Shown here: one piece after another, positions 24,912 through 35,755 of the stretch
Position numbering within the stretch: the stretch's first letter is position 1
Layout: every line of letters starts with the position of its first letter
Source of the DNA: Cyathus striatus
Taxonomy: Eukaryota > Basidiomycota > Agaricomycetes > Agaricales > Nidulariaceae
Direction: 5' to 3'
Length of the DNA: 64,000 bases
Assembly: GCA_025738555.1 (NCBI GenBank)
Contig: JAOVFP010000001.1
Coordinates: 3,038,001-3,102,000 of the forward strand
The notes under the pieces: model-generated
Database searches by the model: none
What the model saw: the letters and a program-made list of their open reading frames with translations, nothing else
What the model was told of the DNA's origin: nothing
Made by a program: the position numbers and the translations under genes

Positions 24912-27372
24912 TTAGTCCTCACGCTCTTCTTCTCCTTCGTCGTCTGTAACTTCCTCGCCATTCCTCAGCCCGGCATGGGTTTCGTATCCTTCCTTACGCG
25001 CCCAAGACCGGCCATCGGTATAAGGCATGATTCGGAGAGGGATTAATAATGTGTACCATGGGCTTAGCAAAGGCGTGAGCTTTAGGGAGAATAAAGAAGC
25101 TGAAAGTGGACTTACTATCCATTCTCGCCTATGTTAAAGAACAATTGGAGGTTCTTCTTTCGGCTGTATGATCCTTGTGAGCACATTCATGGTGGTTGTT
25201 ACCTTAAGGTAAGAACATACCCAACATCATACGAGTTAACGAACGCCTACACAACCCACAAAATCAGCCACAACTACGACGCCCGAAAAGCAAAAATACC
25301 TACTTCATCTCTGGCCTTAGCCCTATTCCTGTACACCTCAAAGTCCTGTGCCTCGACTGCAGTTTCTCCATTGCTTACGCTCCAGACGTGGTACGCTACC
25401 ATGACACCCACTGCAAAGCACATCACGAGGGCGAGGATATAGACCATTGCGAAGAGGATCTCAGGGGAGCGGTGTTGCCATGGTAACTAGTGTTAGAAGT
25501 CAGCAAGACAGAACGGGGTGAGTTGGCATATAGGACGTACAGAGTAGCTGACACCTAGACACTCTAGAAACTTTGGGTAGCCAGTTATGCCAAAGAAAAA
25601 GGATCCCGTGACGAGGTACGACCTGAGTTAATCAAGGACGTGTTAGCGGTGAACTCTGCGAGTTATTCAGAGAGGAGAATTTCAATAAGACGAATAAAAG
25701 GAGAAAGCGATTTCCTTCGTTTTATCGCAACACGAGGCCTTTCCACAAGATGGTTTCACCTTAAAGTCCACATCGAGACACACGTCCGGGGTTTCCATCA
25801 CTCTCCAGCCAGCAACACTATGTCACTTGCGAAGTAACCAATGTAAATAAAGTAGGCGTGCTGTTCAGCAATAATGCTGACCCAGCCATGGACGGCTCTT
25901 CCAGCAAATCAATATCCAGCTGACAGTTAAGTACGCGCTGAGCTGCCTCTTCAGCTGCCTTACTCCGCCAATAGCAGAAAGAGCCCAGATATTCCCAAAG
26001 CAACGCAAAACGCTAGGAAGTAGGCAAGCGCCGAGCCGTCCAGCGGGAGGCTGAAGCAGCCGTACGTTGGCTATAGCAAAACAAGACTCATTTCGCCAAC
26101 GATCGACCGAGCGACGTCAAAGGCAACAAACGAACTGCCGCCTATGAGACTGCCCATGTCACAACACATCTGTAGGCAACCAACCCTGCAAGTCTGCATA
26201 CGAGCTGGCTTGAATATCACCCTGCAAGCAGGAGTGAACTGTCGCTATCCGTTATCATTTCCGCAGTCTCGGTGGGCGTAAGTTGAATGTTTTACAAGTT
26301 CAGCGCGCTATGCAGATCTGGTGGCGTACAAGGTACACCTCCCATACACAATATCGAGGGTGCGAAGGCAGCCACATTACAGCATTGCCCAATTTAGATT
26401 GAGCCTAGGGATCAGCGCTCTGGTTCCCCGAGCAGAAGACGCGCTGTGCGCCAATTGCAAGCGGTCTCGCGCGACAGCATAGCCAATGCCACGTTGAATT
26501 CCGGCCGATACTGCAGTGGCAGCCTGCAAATCTGCTAGATGGGCAGTAAAGCCCGTAATTCAAAGCCACAAACGCCCAAAAACAAAAGAAAGAGTGAATG
26601 AAGAAATAAAGGGACGAGAACGTACATAAACATCACGAAATGTCGTTCATTATGCAAGCCCACGCATTGATTTATCCCTATTAAGTATGAGATGTCAGAT
26701 AGAAGAGTGGAAGCTTGAAGAAACCGATTTCTTACACTAAACGCTGAGATTGTCAGTACCACGTCACAGATGAAAATTAAACAAAGCGACGTACAGGACA
26801 ATGATGGTCGTACTTCAACACACAGCGGTTACATATCCTGCAATGGTGTGCCCTCTCACGGACCCTGTCAGCCTAGCGTAGAGAAAAAAGAAGAGGAAAA
26901 CACACCTCAGGTCTCAAAACACTGCACTTCCTACAGCGGGTGACACTCGCTGGCGTGATCTTCACCTCCTTATTCCACTTCACGCCCCTTGTCAACTTCT
27001 TCTTCCCTGATTTAGGCTTCGCCCAGAGTATGCCGGTGCCTTGTTCTTGTGATGGTTCGTTGACGAATCCTGGACGAACTGTGCAGACGTAGTAGTAGTG
27101 AACCAAGATGTTTGCTGCTATTAAGACACACAGGGGTAGGGTTATAAGAGGAAGAGCCAACGTGGGCGCAATCACTTCAACTAGTGGTTGAAAAAAGAAA
27201 AAGTTAGAATAAGCTCGTCGAAGAAGGATGGCTGCTTACAAAAACATACTATGCCCGTCGTAAGCAATCCTACTGCGAGTGCGACGAAATAAGGTCCTGC
27301 GAAACCAGTCAGCTTATCACCCCATCTTTCTAGGGTTTTGAAGCATCGGAAAACTTGTTTGGCGCATATCAT
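24912..27372 (-). CDS. PFA4: DHHC palmitoyltransferase, PFA4 type
   Basis: Four-TM S-acyltransferase of the ER/Golgi; yeast Pfa4 palmitoylates chitin synthase Chs3. It starts ATG 27372 ([20 protein letters not shown]), then TM1/TM2 ([37 protein letters not shown]). The Cys-rich domain reads [33 protein letters not shown] and then [19 protein letters not shown]3/4 follow ([38 protein letters not shown]). The tail has [23 protein letters not shown], then [20 protein letters not shown] and an acidic end ([10 protein letters not shown]), with the stop at 24912-24914. Most introns are short and in phase. Two oddities: the intron after FVMFM is 1,003 nt (25623-26625) and carries a dispersed repeat, and the join just after the DHHC motif is one base short of DHHCPW. 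Divergently transcribed from the F-box gene at 27573. Confidence 0.88.
25640..26560. repeat. Dispersed repeat inside PFA4 intron (copy 1)
   Basis: Fills the oversized PFA4 intron. It shares long stretches in opposite orientation with 55345-56080 (inside the duplicated PFA4 pseudogene) and, more diverged, with 56490-56870. Landmarks include the segment around 26460-26480 (GCGCGACAGCATAGCCAATG) matching 55418-55440, and the segment around 25890-25910 matching 55875-55900. No intact ORF, so probably a degenerate non-autonomous element. Confidence 0.65.
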
Positions 27373-27572
27373 CTCTCGTCGTCGTCTAGAGAGGTGAGTA
27401 CTGAGACTAGAACGAATGAAGGTTGCTGGCAATAATGATGACGAGGGCCGCGGCGCGCTCGAGGCTTGTCACTTGCTTGTCACAGGAGTGACCTATTTTC
27501 ATTCCGGTCACATACCGGCGTCTATATATATAAACAAAACGACGGAACTTCTTCATCAACTAACTCATCAAA
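27373..27572. promoter_or_regulatory. Divergent promoter PFA4 / F-box with GTGACC-N12-GGTCAC inverted repeat
   Basis: The 200-nt intergenic region holds an inverted repeat, GTGACC at 27488-27493 and GGTCAC at 27506-27511, and a TATA-like TATATATATAAAC at 27522-27535 in the direction of the F-box gene. The same inverted repeat with the same 12-nt spacer is kept in the duplicated locus (54512-54535), which suggests a dimeric transcription-factor site. Confidence 0.55.
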
Positions 27573-29239
27573 ATGTCTTCATCCCCGCTACCTCAAATTC
27601 CAGAAATACTTCGTCTGATATGCGAAAATATATCTCATAAGGCCACCCTTGCGTCTCTCGCGAGGACATGTACGGCATTCGAGTATCCTGCCTTGGATGT
27701 ATTGTGGTCTGACCTCCAAGGGTTCTACCCGCTAGCAAAGTGCTTGCCGTCTAACTTATGGATAGAAAAAGCAGTGCGCAACCCGGTGTTAAGCGAAGGT
27801 GCAACAGCCATAGTAAGTTATACAAAGTGCTTTCAAATAAGTCGTTTTCGAAAATGGACTCTCGATAGGTACTTCGACGGCCTTTGGTTTCAGGAGACTG
27901 CGTGCGGCTGTTAAGATATGCAGCGAAAGTGCAGAAGTTCTCATTCCATCAATTCTCGTCTACTAGAAGACGGGTTGACATTTCTGTCCTTCAAGGCGTA
28001 TATTTGGCGCTGCAGGGTGCCAAGCTCTTGCCTAATATTCAGAGTCTAAATTGGCTGAGCGACAAAGATGACAGTTTGCCCTTCGTTCATATGTTTATGG
28101 GACCACGTCTAGATCACGTGAACTTCTCATTTCGCAGCAAGTCTATTGTTCCAGCTTCCTTGTTCCCAACGCTATGCGATCTTTATCCGTCTCTGAAGCA
28201 TGTTTCGTTCTCCCTTACTTCCATCGGCAGCTTCACCAGAGAGGATGAAAAAGAAGCAATTCAGCTTATTTCAAACTCCATCTGTAACATGCAAAACTGG
28301 CAAAATCTCCAAGATTTGTGTGTTCCAAACCTCTCATATGAAGCTCTATTGCGTTTATCCCGGTTACCTACCTTGAAGAAGTTGGATATGGTACGATGGA
28401 GACCTGGAGTCGTCAACCCACGTGTGCGAAGAGTTGGATTCCCAACGCTAAAAACGCTAGTTATTGGCGCGCTAGATGCTTTGGACTGTATTCCACTGCT
28501 AAATATGATGGATTCTTCTCCCATAGAGATCATAAGTCTGATGTTGCTAAAGGTTCAAGATGCCGAGTCCTACAAGCGACTTTTCATCGCCATCAACGAG
28601 CACTGTCATCATGATACTTTGAAGTGGTTTGACTCCAACGACGGACGCGCAGATAGTGACACCCTTCCTGTGGGGGAGCCACTCAACTACGAGTCCATCA
28701 AACCACTTTTTGTTTTCCGAAATCTAGAATTTCTTAGCGTAGAAGTCACTCGAGGATTCTACCTCTCCGACCCAACAGCGACAAAGGAAATGGCTACCAA
28801 GTGGACCAAGATAAAAACGCTGACATTTTCTCTGCCCTTCTCGCGTCGGAGTCAAATGAAATCGACAATCACTCTCGTCGATTTGCTTCCATTTGCGGAA
28901 CATTGTCCAAACCTCGAATCCCTTGGTCTCTTTTTCGACGCCACAGACCCTCCTAACATTGATGACCGAAAGCCCGGAAACGGGGTTTCGCAGACAGCAC
29001 TGACGAAGCTCTATGTGGAAGACTCTCCACCGGGGCATCACGTTAATATTGCAGCATTTTTGTCTAGCTGCTTTCCAGCTTTGGAGACTATAGAAACTGT
29101 GGCAAGTAGGGAAGTAGGCAGTAGCGATGAACAAGAAGAGGAGGAAATTGGTATCGATGAGAAAATATGGAAGTCCGTCGATGATCTTCTGTGGGCTTTT
29201 TCTGCTGTCCGACGACAGGAAAGGTTGGCATTAATGTAG
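27573..29239 (+). CDS. F-box-like/LRR protein, paralogue 2 (intact copy)
   Basis: Two exons. Exon 1 reads MSSSPLPQIPEILRLICENI, then LASLARTCTAFEYPALDVLW and FYPLAKCLP, ending ATAI; the F-box-like motif lies in the first ~45 residues. A ~66-nt intron (gtaagt...gatag) joins in phase 0 to VLRRPLVSGDCVRLLRYAAK. Exon 2 has irregular leucine-rich repeats (LSYEALLRLSRLPTLKKLDM, LLPFAEHCPNLESLGLFFDA) and ends ...VRRQERLALM, TAG at 29237-29239, about 520 residues. Likely a substrate receptor for an SCF ubiquitin ligase; the substrate is unknown. It is the only one of three paralogues in the window with an uninterrupted frame and start codon. The PFA4/F-box pair is the source-like copy of the inverted duplication at 51.85-56.46 kb. 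Confidence 0.82.
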
Positions 29240-29674
29240 GAATAATATCACTCTGCTAAGTTCTTCGAATATTGTCGATTATACCATGTACTTTTACAAA
29301 ATTTCATGTAAACACGTCATTAGGAATATGGAATATCATTTTGTTTGACTGATCGAGACAACGTCGACCAAGTACAAGGTTAATATTACCCTCTTGCTCA
29401 AGGCTATTTATGTACTGTACAAGCTTGTACAAGTAATACAACGTAACGAAACCAGGAACATTTACGTATAATCAGTTCCACACGCCGCATACCTACCGTG
29501 ACCTACGCACACCCACAATAATCAAGGCCCGGGGTAAGCATGCTATTCTTCCTCGCCCACAATACCGCACACAGGCTGCCCAACTCTTAAAGTCAACTTA
29601 AAGCCATTCAACGACTGCTGCATCTCATTTACCCCCTTCCTGCATCACCCATCAACGTTGAGCATCCTGCAAAA
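29240..29674. other. Intergenic region between two F-box genes
   Basis: 29240 to about 29410 is the duplicated 3' flank (matched in inverted orientation at 51845-52013). A palindromic GTACAAGCTTGTAC is at 29416-29429. No coding signal. Confidence 0.45.
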
Positions 29675-31531
29675 ATGTTTTACATTACCCGTACGACTGA
29701 AGCCGCGTGTTCAAATGCAACCTTTCCGATTCAAAAGCTTCCAGTGGATGTCATGGCGGAGATCTTCAATATTGTTTGTGAGGACTATAGGGAGACGGTT
29801 CGAGCTGCAACAAAAATAGTGGTGCAGCGGGAGCCGGTGCAGCCTATCATTTCTCCATATCGGAAGCGACACCTGAGGCAGGATCGTGTCTCACCAACCC
29901 CAGTAATCCTCAGTCAAGTTTGTCGATACTGGAAAGAGGTCGCATATTCCTGGCCGAGATTGTGGGATACGGTTTGGGTGAAATTAGAATGCAGCATAGT
30001 AGAGGAAGAACATTTACAGGTGCAGCTCGATGGACTAAATAAATGGTTAACTAGATCGGGAAGTGTCCCTTTGATCATCAAAGTAGGACCCGACGGCAAC
30101 AGTTGGAGTAAAGGAACAATCTGGTGTCACCTCGCGCAGCACATCCAGAAGTGCAAGATATTCGATGTATATCTTCCTGACACGAAGACATATAGATTTA
30201 TGAAACTTTGGAAAAGCCTGATGCTCCCATTACCACTTATGGAAGTGCTTGTTCTTCGCCCATATAACCTATATCAGTCTCAGGAATATTCTACAACAAC
30301 TCTTAAAGCTGGGAATCTTACTTCAGTAACTCTAAATGCTTCGATACCGGTGGATTTTCGTTTGTCTGGAATTACCGAATTTCGTTGTTGGCATCTCGAT
30401 TGCGAAATCATCTTAGGATGTTTGCGAAATATGGATAGGCTGGAGACGTGTTTTATTGCTAAACCTAGGACGAACCCGAATCCAAACCCTCCTCTAATGA
30501 TTACCGCGCCTACTCCTCTTGCGTGTGTCCAGGAGTTTGTACTATTTGCCTCAGACTTCAGTTATCTTGGTTCGCTTAGTGAAGCCACAAGATATATAAT
30601 GCAATCCATATCGTTGCCGGCAGTACGGAAGCTCTCGTTGTCTTCTATTGGACCGGTTATAAGATATATTGCAACTTCTGTCCACTATTCGGAGCTCCCA
30701 TCCCCACTGGAGAGCTTGATTATATCTGTCCAAGGAAGCAATCGTATATATCATCTTTTGGACTTGCTATCCATTCTCCCAGCTCTTGTACATCTCGAAA
30801 TAAACGATAATTCCTCATATATCTCACCACCCTACACCATTAGTATGCCCAAGCTTGAGTGCTTAACCTCGTTAAGCATAACTTCTGCTGCAGCTAACGG
30901 AGTAATACGATTATTCAAAGACATATCAATGCCATTGTTGAAGGAGTTGGAAGTATCAACTATTAGAGTCTGTAACTCCGACTCAAGGCAGGGAGACCAA
31001 TTTATATCCGCTATCCAATGCTATAGTTCAGATCTGCGAGTACTTAAAATTACGGCCTACGATGGAGGCTACTCTGAAGCCAATTTGCTAAATCTTCTAG
31101 GAAGTCTCAATCAATTGGAGTGTTTGCATATCTTGTCCGGGCCTCCATTGCATGATGAAATGCTGGGTATGATAACTGGGGAATATCCTAAATGGATAAT
31201 TTCTAGTGGGCTATTTGAAGCACTTGGACCACCAAGAAGTTCAAGTAAGTCGTCGGTACTCGATGGAGAAGACATCATTTTCCTTCCGAGGCTTGCTGAA
31301 TTGTCACTGGATGGCATTTGGGATGCTAACGCAGAGATTCTCATTGGTGCCCTAGAATATCGGTGGAAAGGCGGTATGGCACGCGGGGTACAAAAGTTGA
31401 AATCGGTCCGAATTTTTGCATATGACTGTAACAAATTACTGGAAGAACATGACATGATGTCGAGAAGAATCGAAAGCCTTGTATCACAAGGAATGGACTT
31501 TGTGATTTCAGGCTATACGATACCAGAGTAA
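29675..31531 (+). CDS. F-box domain protein, 618 residues, single exon
   Basis: An intronless frame from MFYITRTTEAACSNATFPIQ to a TAA at 31529-31531. The N-terminal F-box-like motif is IQKLPVDVMAEIFNIVCEDY followed by VILSQVCRYWKEVAYSWPRL and WDTVWVKL, the common basidiomycete F-box-like start (LPxEVLxEIF...CRxWRxIAxxxPxLW). The rest is leucine-rich (LLSILPALVHLEIND, LPRLAELSLDGIW) and ends RRIESLVSQGMDFVISGY. A putative SCF adaptor. It is a different subfamily from the three two-exon F-box genes, although its 3' flank (31655-31690) resembles theirs. It is followed by a copy of its own C-terminus. Confidence 0.85.
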   Translation: MFYITRTTEAACSNATFPIQKLPVDVMAEIFNIVCEDYRETVRAATKIVVQREPVQPIISPYRKRHLRQDRVSPTPVILSQVCRYWKEVAYSWPRLWDTVWVKLECSIVEEEHLQVQLDGLNKWLTRSGSVPLIIKVGPDGNSWSKGTIWCHLAQHIQKCKIFDVYLPDTKTYRFMKLWKSLMLPLPLMEVLVLRPYNLYQSQEYSTTTLKAGNLTSVTLNASIPVDFRLSGITEFRCWHLDCEIILGCLRNMDRLETCFIAKPRTNPNPNPPLMITAPTPLACVQEFVLFASDFSYLGSLSEATRYIMQSISLPAVRKLSLSSIGPVIRYIATSVHYSELPSPLESLIISVQGSNRIYHLLDLLSILPALVHLEINDNSSYISPPYTISMPKLECLTSLSITSAAANGVIRLFKDISMPLLKELEVSTIRVCNSDSRQGDQFISAIQCYSSDLRVLKITAYDGGYSEANLLNLLGSLNQLECLHILSGPPLHDEMLGMITGEYPKWIISSGLFEALGPPRSSSKSSVLDGEDIIFLPRLAELSLDGIWDANAEILIGALEYRWKGGMARGVQKLKSVRIFAYDCNKLLEEHDMMSRRIESLVSQGMDFVISGYTIPE

Positions 31532-31800
31532 CAGAAAATCGATGAACTTTTGTTTGCCAGACAATCAGGAAGGTTGATCAGGATGTACGAGTCTGACTAA
31601 CGTTTTATGCTTACTACTTAAACTACATACTTAGTACATCACGTACATTTCACGCCATTAGGAACGCGGAATATCAAATTTGTTAGGATAGATGATAGAC
31701 CAACGACCGGTTCTCAGCAAGGATAATGGGTATAAATAAATTTACACGTAATAGCGGAATGCGGGGTAGAAAGGGCCTTTAGGACATTCAAACATTTTAT

Positions 31801-32079
31801 TGGCGTGGGATGGAGAAGATATAATTTTTCTATCTGGACTTGCGAAATTGTCATTGGATGGGATTTGAAGTCCTAGAGCTAGTGCAGAGGCTCGTATTGA
31901 TGCTCTGGAATATCGATGGAAACTTGCCATTTGCACAAAGTTTGAATTGTGCCATATTTTTGCATATGGTTGTCAAAAACAAATTAAAGATCGTGGGACA
32001 GGTGTCCAGAAGAATCGAAAGCCTTGTATTACAAGTAATGGACCTGGTACTTTCGGACTATATGACACCAGAACAATAA
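31801..32079 (+). pseudogene. Partial duplicate of the 618-aa F-box protein C-terminus
   Basis: The sequence repeats, with stops and shifts, the last ~95 codons of the preceding gene: GEDIIFLSGLAKLSLDGI, then RIDALEYRWK in a shifted frame, then RRIESLVLQVMDLVLSDY and a TAA near 32079. There is no start or upstream part, so this is a tail-only relic of a tandem duplication. Confidence 0.75.
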
Positions 32080-32667
32080 CTAAATTTGTGTTCATATAGA
32101 TGTTAACTTGCATTCATAAATATGAGTTGCCGATAGTCGCTATGCCACGACCAGGATGCAGCTACAACCGAACCGTGATCTTTATCACTCTAATACACGG
32201 TCACGGTTGCTCGCTGAACCGTATCCGTCCTACCTACGGTCAACAACAAAGATAGGGGTCGTTGTGTGTCAATCGCAATGACACTGCTACGTACCTTTTC
32301 TCATTCACCATTACAGCTTGAGACAAGATACGCAGCTGATAGTAGGAGTTCACTAGATTTTGTTCCTGTTGAAGTTCACAGCCCCCGACTCTTGTGCAAT
32401 ATGTTGCTCGTCACTGATCCGCACAACCGTCGCTAGCAGTGGAAACTCTCAGTAACTTGATCAGTAAGACTGTGCGTGACCTGAAGTACACGCTACCACG
32501 ACTGCATTGATTAGTCTACAGCTGCGAGAGTACAACCAAAGTACAGCACCTTTCGAGATGTATAAAAGGACTGTAACTCCTAGATTCATTCGACATCCTC
32601 GCTTCTCACCCAGTTCGCATCAGGTCCAGTTCCCCACTTTTATCCAGCACAACAATTCTATACAGCC
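32080..32667. other. Intergenic region and GST1 promoter
   Basis: No coding signal. Contains the GST1 TATA box at 32561. Confidence 0.4.
32561..32567 (+). promoter_or_regulatory. GST1 TATA box
   Basis: TGTATAAAAGG, 107 nt before the GST1 ATG; the same sequence and spacing recur in the array. I did not find the TGATTTGCA element upstream of this copy. Confidence 0.65.
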
Positions 32668-33561
32668 ATGGTCTTGAAACTTTATGGAAATCCACACTCT
32701 ATCTGCACCAGGCGCGTCGTAGTGGTGCTCCACGAGAAGAAAGTTCCGTTCGAATTCCATATTTTAGACTTCGAAAAGCTCGACCATAAGACCCCAGAGT
32801 TTCTTAAACTTCAGCCTTTCGGACAGATGCCATGTATCGTGAGTCTCTTCCACTTGTATGATATCAGAAGTGTAAATGACTGAAATCCTTTAATTTATTC
32901 CCCAGGACGATAATGGATTCGTTGTCTACGAATCACGCGCTATCGGACGGTATATTGCCACCAAATATGCCTCGCAAGGAACGCCAGGGCTAATTCCCAC
33001 CGAGTTGGAGGAACGAGCTATATTCGAACAAGCAGCAAGCGTGGAGATACACAATTTCGACCAGTTCGGAGCACAGGCGGTTTTCGAGAATGTGTTGAAG
33101 CAGTACGTAGAGCCGGCGAAGACCCAAGCCATAGAGTTGACTTGTGTGCTGTATAGGTACCATGGCCTCACCCCTGATCCAGAGAAATTCAAGTCCCTCA
33201 TCGAGCAGCTTTCGGCCAAGCTTGACGTATACGATCAAATTTTGGGAAAGCAAAAGTATGTTGCTGGGAATGTGAGTCTCTTCTCATATTTCCTCGTATA
33301 TCTCCTTTTATGCATCGTGCCGCTTGTAGAACATTACTATCGCGGACCTATACCATCTCCCGATCGGTACTCTTCTTGCCGTTGCGGGGACGGATATCAT
33401 GCAGCAGAAGCCTAACGTTGCCAGGTAAAAGTTCTTTTTTCGATACATAGTAGGGCTGAGTTGCTTACCAAAAGTCTAATAGGTGGTTCAATGAAATTTC
33501 CTCCCGTCCGACTTGGAAGACGGTGGTAAATGGCATAGAAAGTGTGGCTTCGTATAATTAA
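32668..33561 (+). CDS. Phi-like glutathione S-transferase, GST1
   Basis: Conjugates glutathione to electrophiles or peroxides; cytosolic. The thioredoxin-like N-domain starts MVLKLYGNPHSICTRRVVVV, with Ser11 at the phi-class catalytic position. HEKKVPFEF and QPFGQMPCI carry the cis-Pro loop, and DDNGFVVYESRAIGRYIATK the glutathione-binding Glu-Ser. The helical C-domain includes QLSAKLDVYDQILGKQKYVA, NITIADLYHLPIGTLLAVAG and KPNVARWFNEISSRPTWKTV, ending SVASYN and TAA at 33559-33561. Five exons, with introns after CI, KQ, AGN and AR; positions are shared by all copies. About 215 residues, normal for the family. First of seven tandem copies. Confidence 0.9.
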
Positions 33562-34862
33562 GCATATGATTGTAGTATTTTTCGTAGAGAATTCAATTCG
33601 ATATCTTTGTTAAGATCAGTTTGAAAGTAGATAAAGAAACTGAAGAGGTTGTTTTATTGACGTACTATAATATTTACTAGCCGACCTTAGAAAGAACTGC
33701 AACGTCGAAAAACTATTCCTAACAACGCATGCCGCAATTGACATCGATGTGTTATAGCAACCCATATATCTATCTTCGTAAGAAATGAAGAAGCGAATTT
33801 GTAACTTTGAGTGGGCTAAGAGTTGCAGTAGAAAGCAGTAGATATCTTCAGACGTGGAAGCGGTGAAGAGTCGAGTTGGAACACTCGCAAGCTGTGAACG
33901 TTGTGAAGGAAGGAACAATCAACATTAGTTTCTTGCTACTTGCTCCCACTGGTTTGACCAACTGTTTGACATTCGTTGCGGAGGTAAGTAGTAGAGCACA
34001 TGAGGAGGGGTACTGTGGACACCGGTGAGCGAACGGGTTGAGAATCGGAAGGGGGGAGTGACAGTGGAAGATGGTATTACTAGATGATGGACTCGGAAGT
34101 CTGACGACGATGGAAGCGAGCCGCCAAAAGCCCGTGAAGTTCAATCAATCTAACTTTCGGCACTAGTTCGGCACTGCTTGTGCAAGTAACGCTGACCCTC
34201 GCCGACCACTGATCGTTTTCTTTCGTCGCCGGGAGGCGGGAGCCTGGAGGACGAGCACTTAATCTCTGAATAAGAATATTCAGCTTTCACGTACTTGCGA
34301 ATTCTTACTGGCGCAAAAGAGTACTTGATGGCATATCGGATGCTTAACCGGATTGCAATACTTACATGTCACTTGTACATAATCAATTTTATGTCATAGA
34401 AGTACCAAATACGAAGCTGGTATGAAAGAGACAGTGTTATAAATAGATAATTGCACAACGCACTACCAATACTACAGTATGTAGATATCTACTACTTGCG
34501 ATATACTTACAATATACTGATTGATACCGATTGACTCTAACAGCACAGTACATACTTTGGTCCTTTTGCTGTGAATTTCAAGAGGGTTGACCAGTTTCAT
34601 GAGAAAAATCAGAGACAACATTTGTACATAACTTCATGATTGAAAATTTATTATGTGATTACTAAGTCGCTCAGTCATACATGATTTGCAGATCACTTAG
34701 CAACACGCTCTTTAGCGTGCTGTACCTACATCTGTATCTCATACAAAATGTATAAAAGGCTGCGACGAGTTGTCCTTACAGCCACCTCCCATTCATTACA
34801 CTGACACAGCGAATTTAAAGCAATATACTCCGATATTTCAATCTCTTAGTAGCCAGTTGGAT
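33562..34862. other. Intergenic region GST1-GST2
   Basis: Short minus-strand ORFs at 33616-34144 show no motif. The last ~480 nt (34380-34862) are duplicated upstream of GST3 (36470-36976), which marks the unit of tandem duplication. Confidence 0.45.
34659..34757 (+). promoter_or_regulatory. GST2 promoter elements (Yap1-like site, TGATTTGCA, TATA)
   Basis: TTACTAA at 34659-34665 matches the fungal Yap1/AP-1 response element, followed by TCAGTCA. TGATTTGCA is at 34682-34690 and TATAAAA at 34751-34757, 112 nt before the ATG. Regulation by oxidative or electrophile stress is inferred. Confidence 0.55.
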
Positions 34863-35755
34863 ATGGTCCTGAAACTCTACGGAAACACAAAGACGACATG
34901 CACCGCGCGAGTCGCCGTCGTTCTTCACGAGAAAGAAGTACCCTTTGAATTTTATAACATCGATCTTAAGAAAGGCGAGCAGAAGTCTTCAGAGTTCATT
35001 AAATACCAACCATTCGGAGTAGTGCCTTACATTGTAAGTCAAAGTGACATATCAGCGATTAGAATCTCAGTGTTTTCTTCCAGGATGACGATGGTTTTAT
35101 CCTGTACGAATCTCGAGCCATTGCTCGTTATATTGCAACAAAATATGCTTCTCAGGGAACTCAGGATTTAATTCCTCAGAGTGATGTGAAGAAACAAACT
35201 CTTTTCGAGCAAGCAGCGAGCATCGAAGTAAACAATTTTGATCCATATGCATTCCCAGTTGTGCGCGAGGGTTTGTTTAAAAAGTAGGTTATGTTTCTTA
35301 CCTACCGCTAAGGATATATATAGATCAGAGGGTGATAATTAATGACGTACACCACAGGATGTTCGGCCAAACCCCTGATTTTGAGATCTACAATAAAAAC
35401 ATTGAAATACTCACAGCTAAACTGGGTGTCTACGAAAAGATATTGAGCAAGAAAAAGTATATGGCCGGGGACGTGAGTTGCCTTTCTATACCATTTATGT
35501 TGGATAGGGCAATACTGACGGTATCAGAGCTTAACTCTTGCAGACCTTTTCCACCTTCCAATTGCCGATCTTCTCGCTGCGGCTGGAACCAACGTGATGC
35601 TGGAGAAGCCTAATGTTGCTAGGTAAAGTTCTCACTCATCTGGATATCTCAAATAATAATATACCCTTTGCTATAGGTGGTTTAACGATATCAAATCCCG
35701 CCCTGCTTGGAAGGCTGTAGAGAGCGGTGTTGAGGCCATCACCTCTTATGACTAG
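34863..35755 (+). CDS. Phi-like glutathione S-transferase, GST2 (Thr at catalytic Ser position)
   Basis: Begins MVLKLYGNTKTTCTARVAVV; position 11, where the phi class has its catalytic Ser, is Thr. QPFGVVPYI replaces QPFGQVPYL. DDDGFILYESRAIARYIATK is intact, then SLTLADLFHLPIADLLAAAG and KPNVARWFNDIKSRPAWKAV, ending AITSYD and TAG at 35753-35755. The third exon starts MFGQTPDFEIYNKNIEILTA instead of YHGLTPDPEKF. An in-frame extension upstream of 34863 is open, but the conserved start, the Kozak context and the TATA distance favour this ATG. Closest relative in the window is GST3, with which it shares promoter sequence. Confidence 0.88.

Noticed and set aside
33848..34144. 98-codon minus-strand ORF between GST1 and GST2
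   Set aside because: No family resemblance and not repeated at the other GST spacers.
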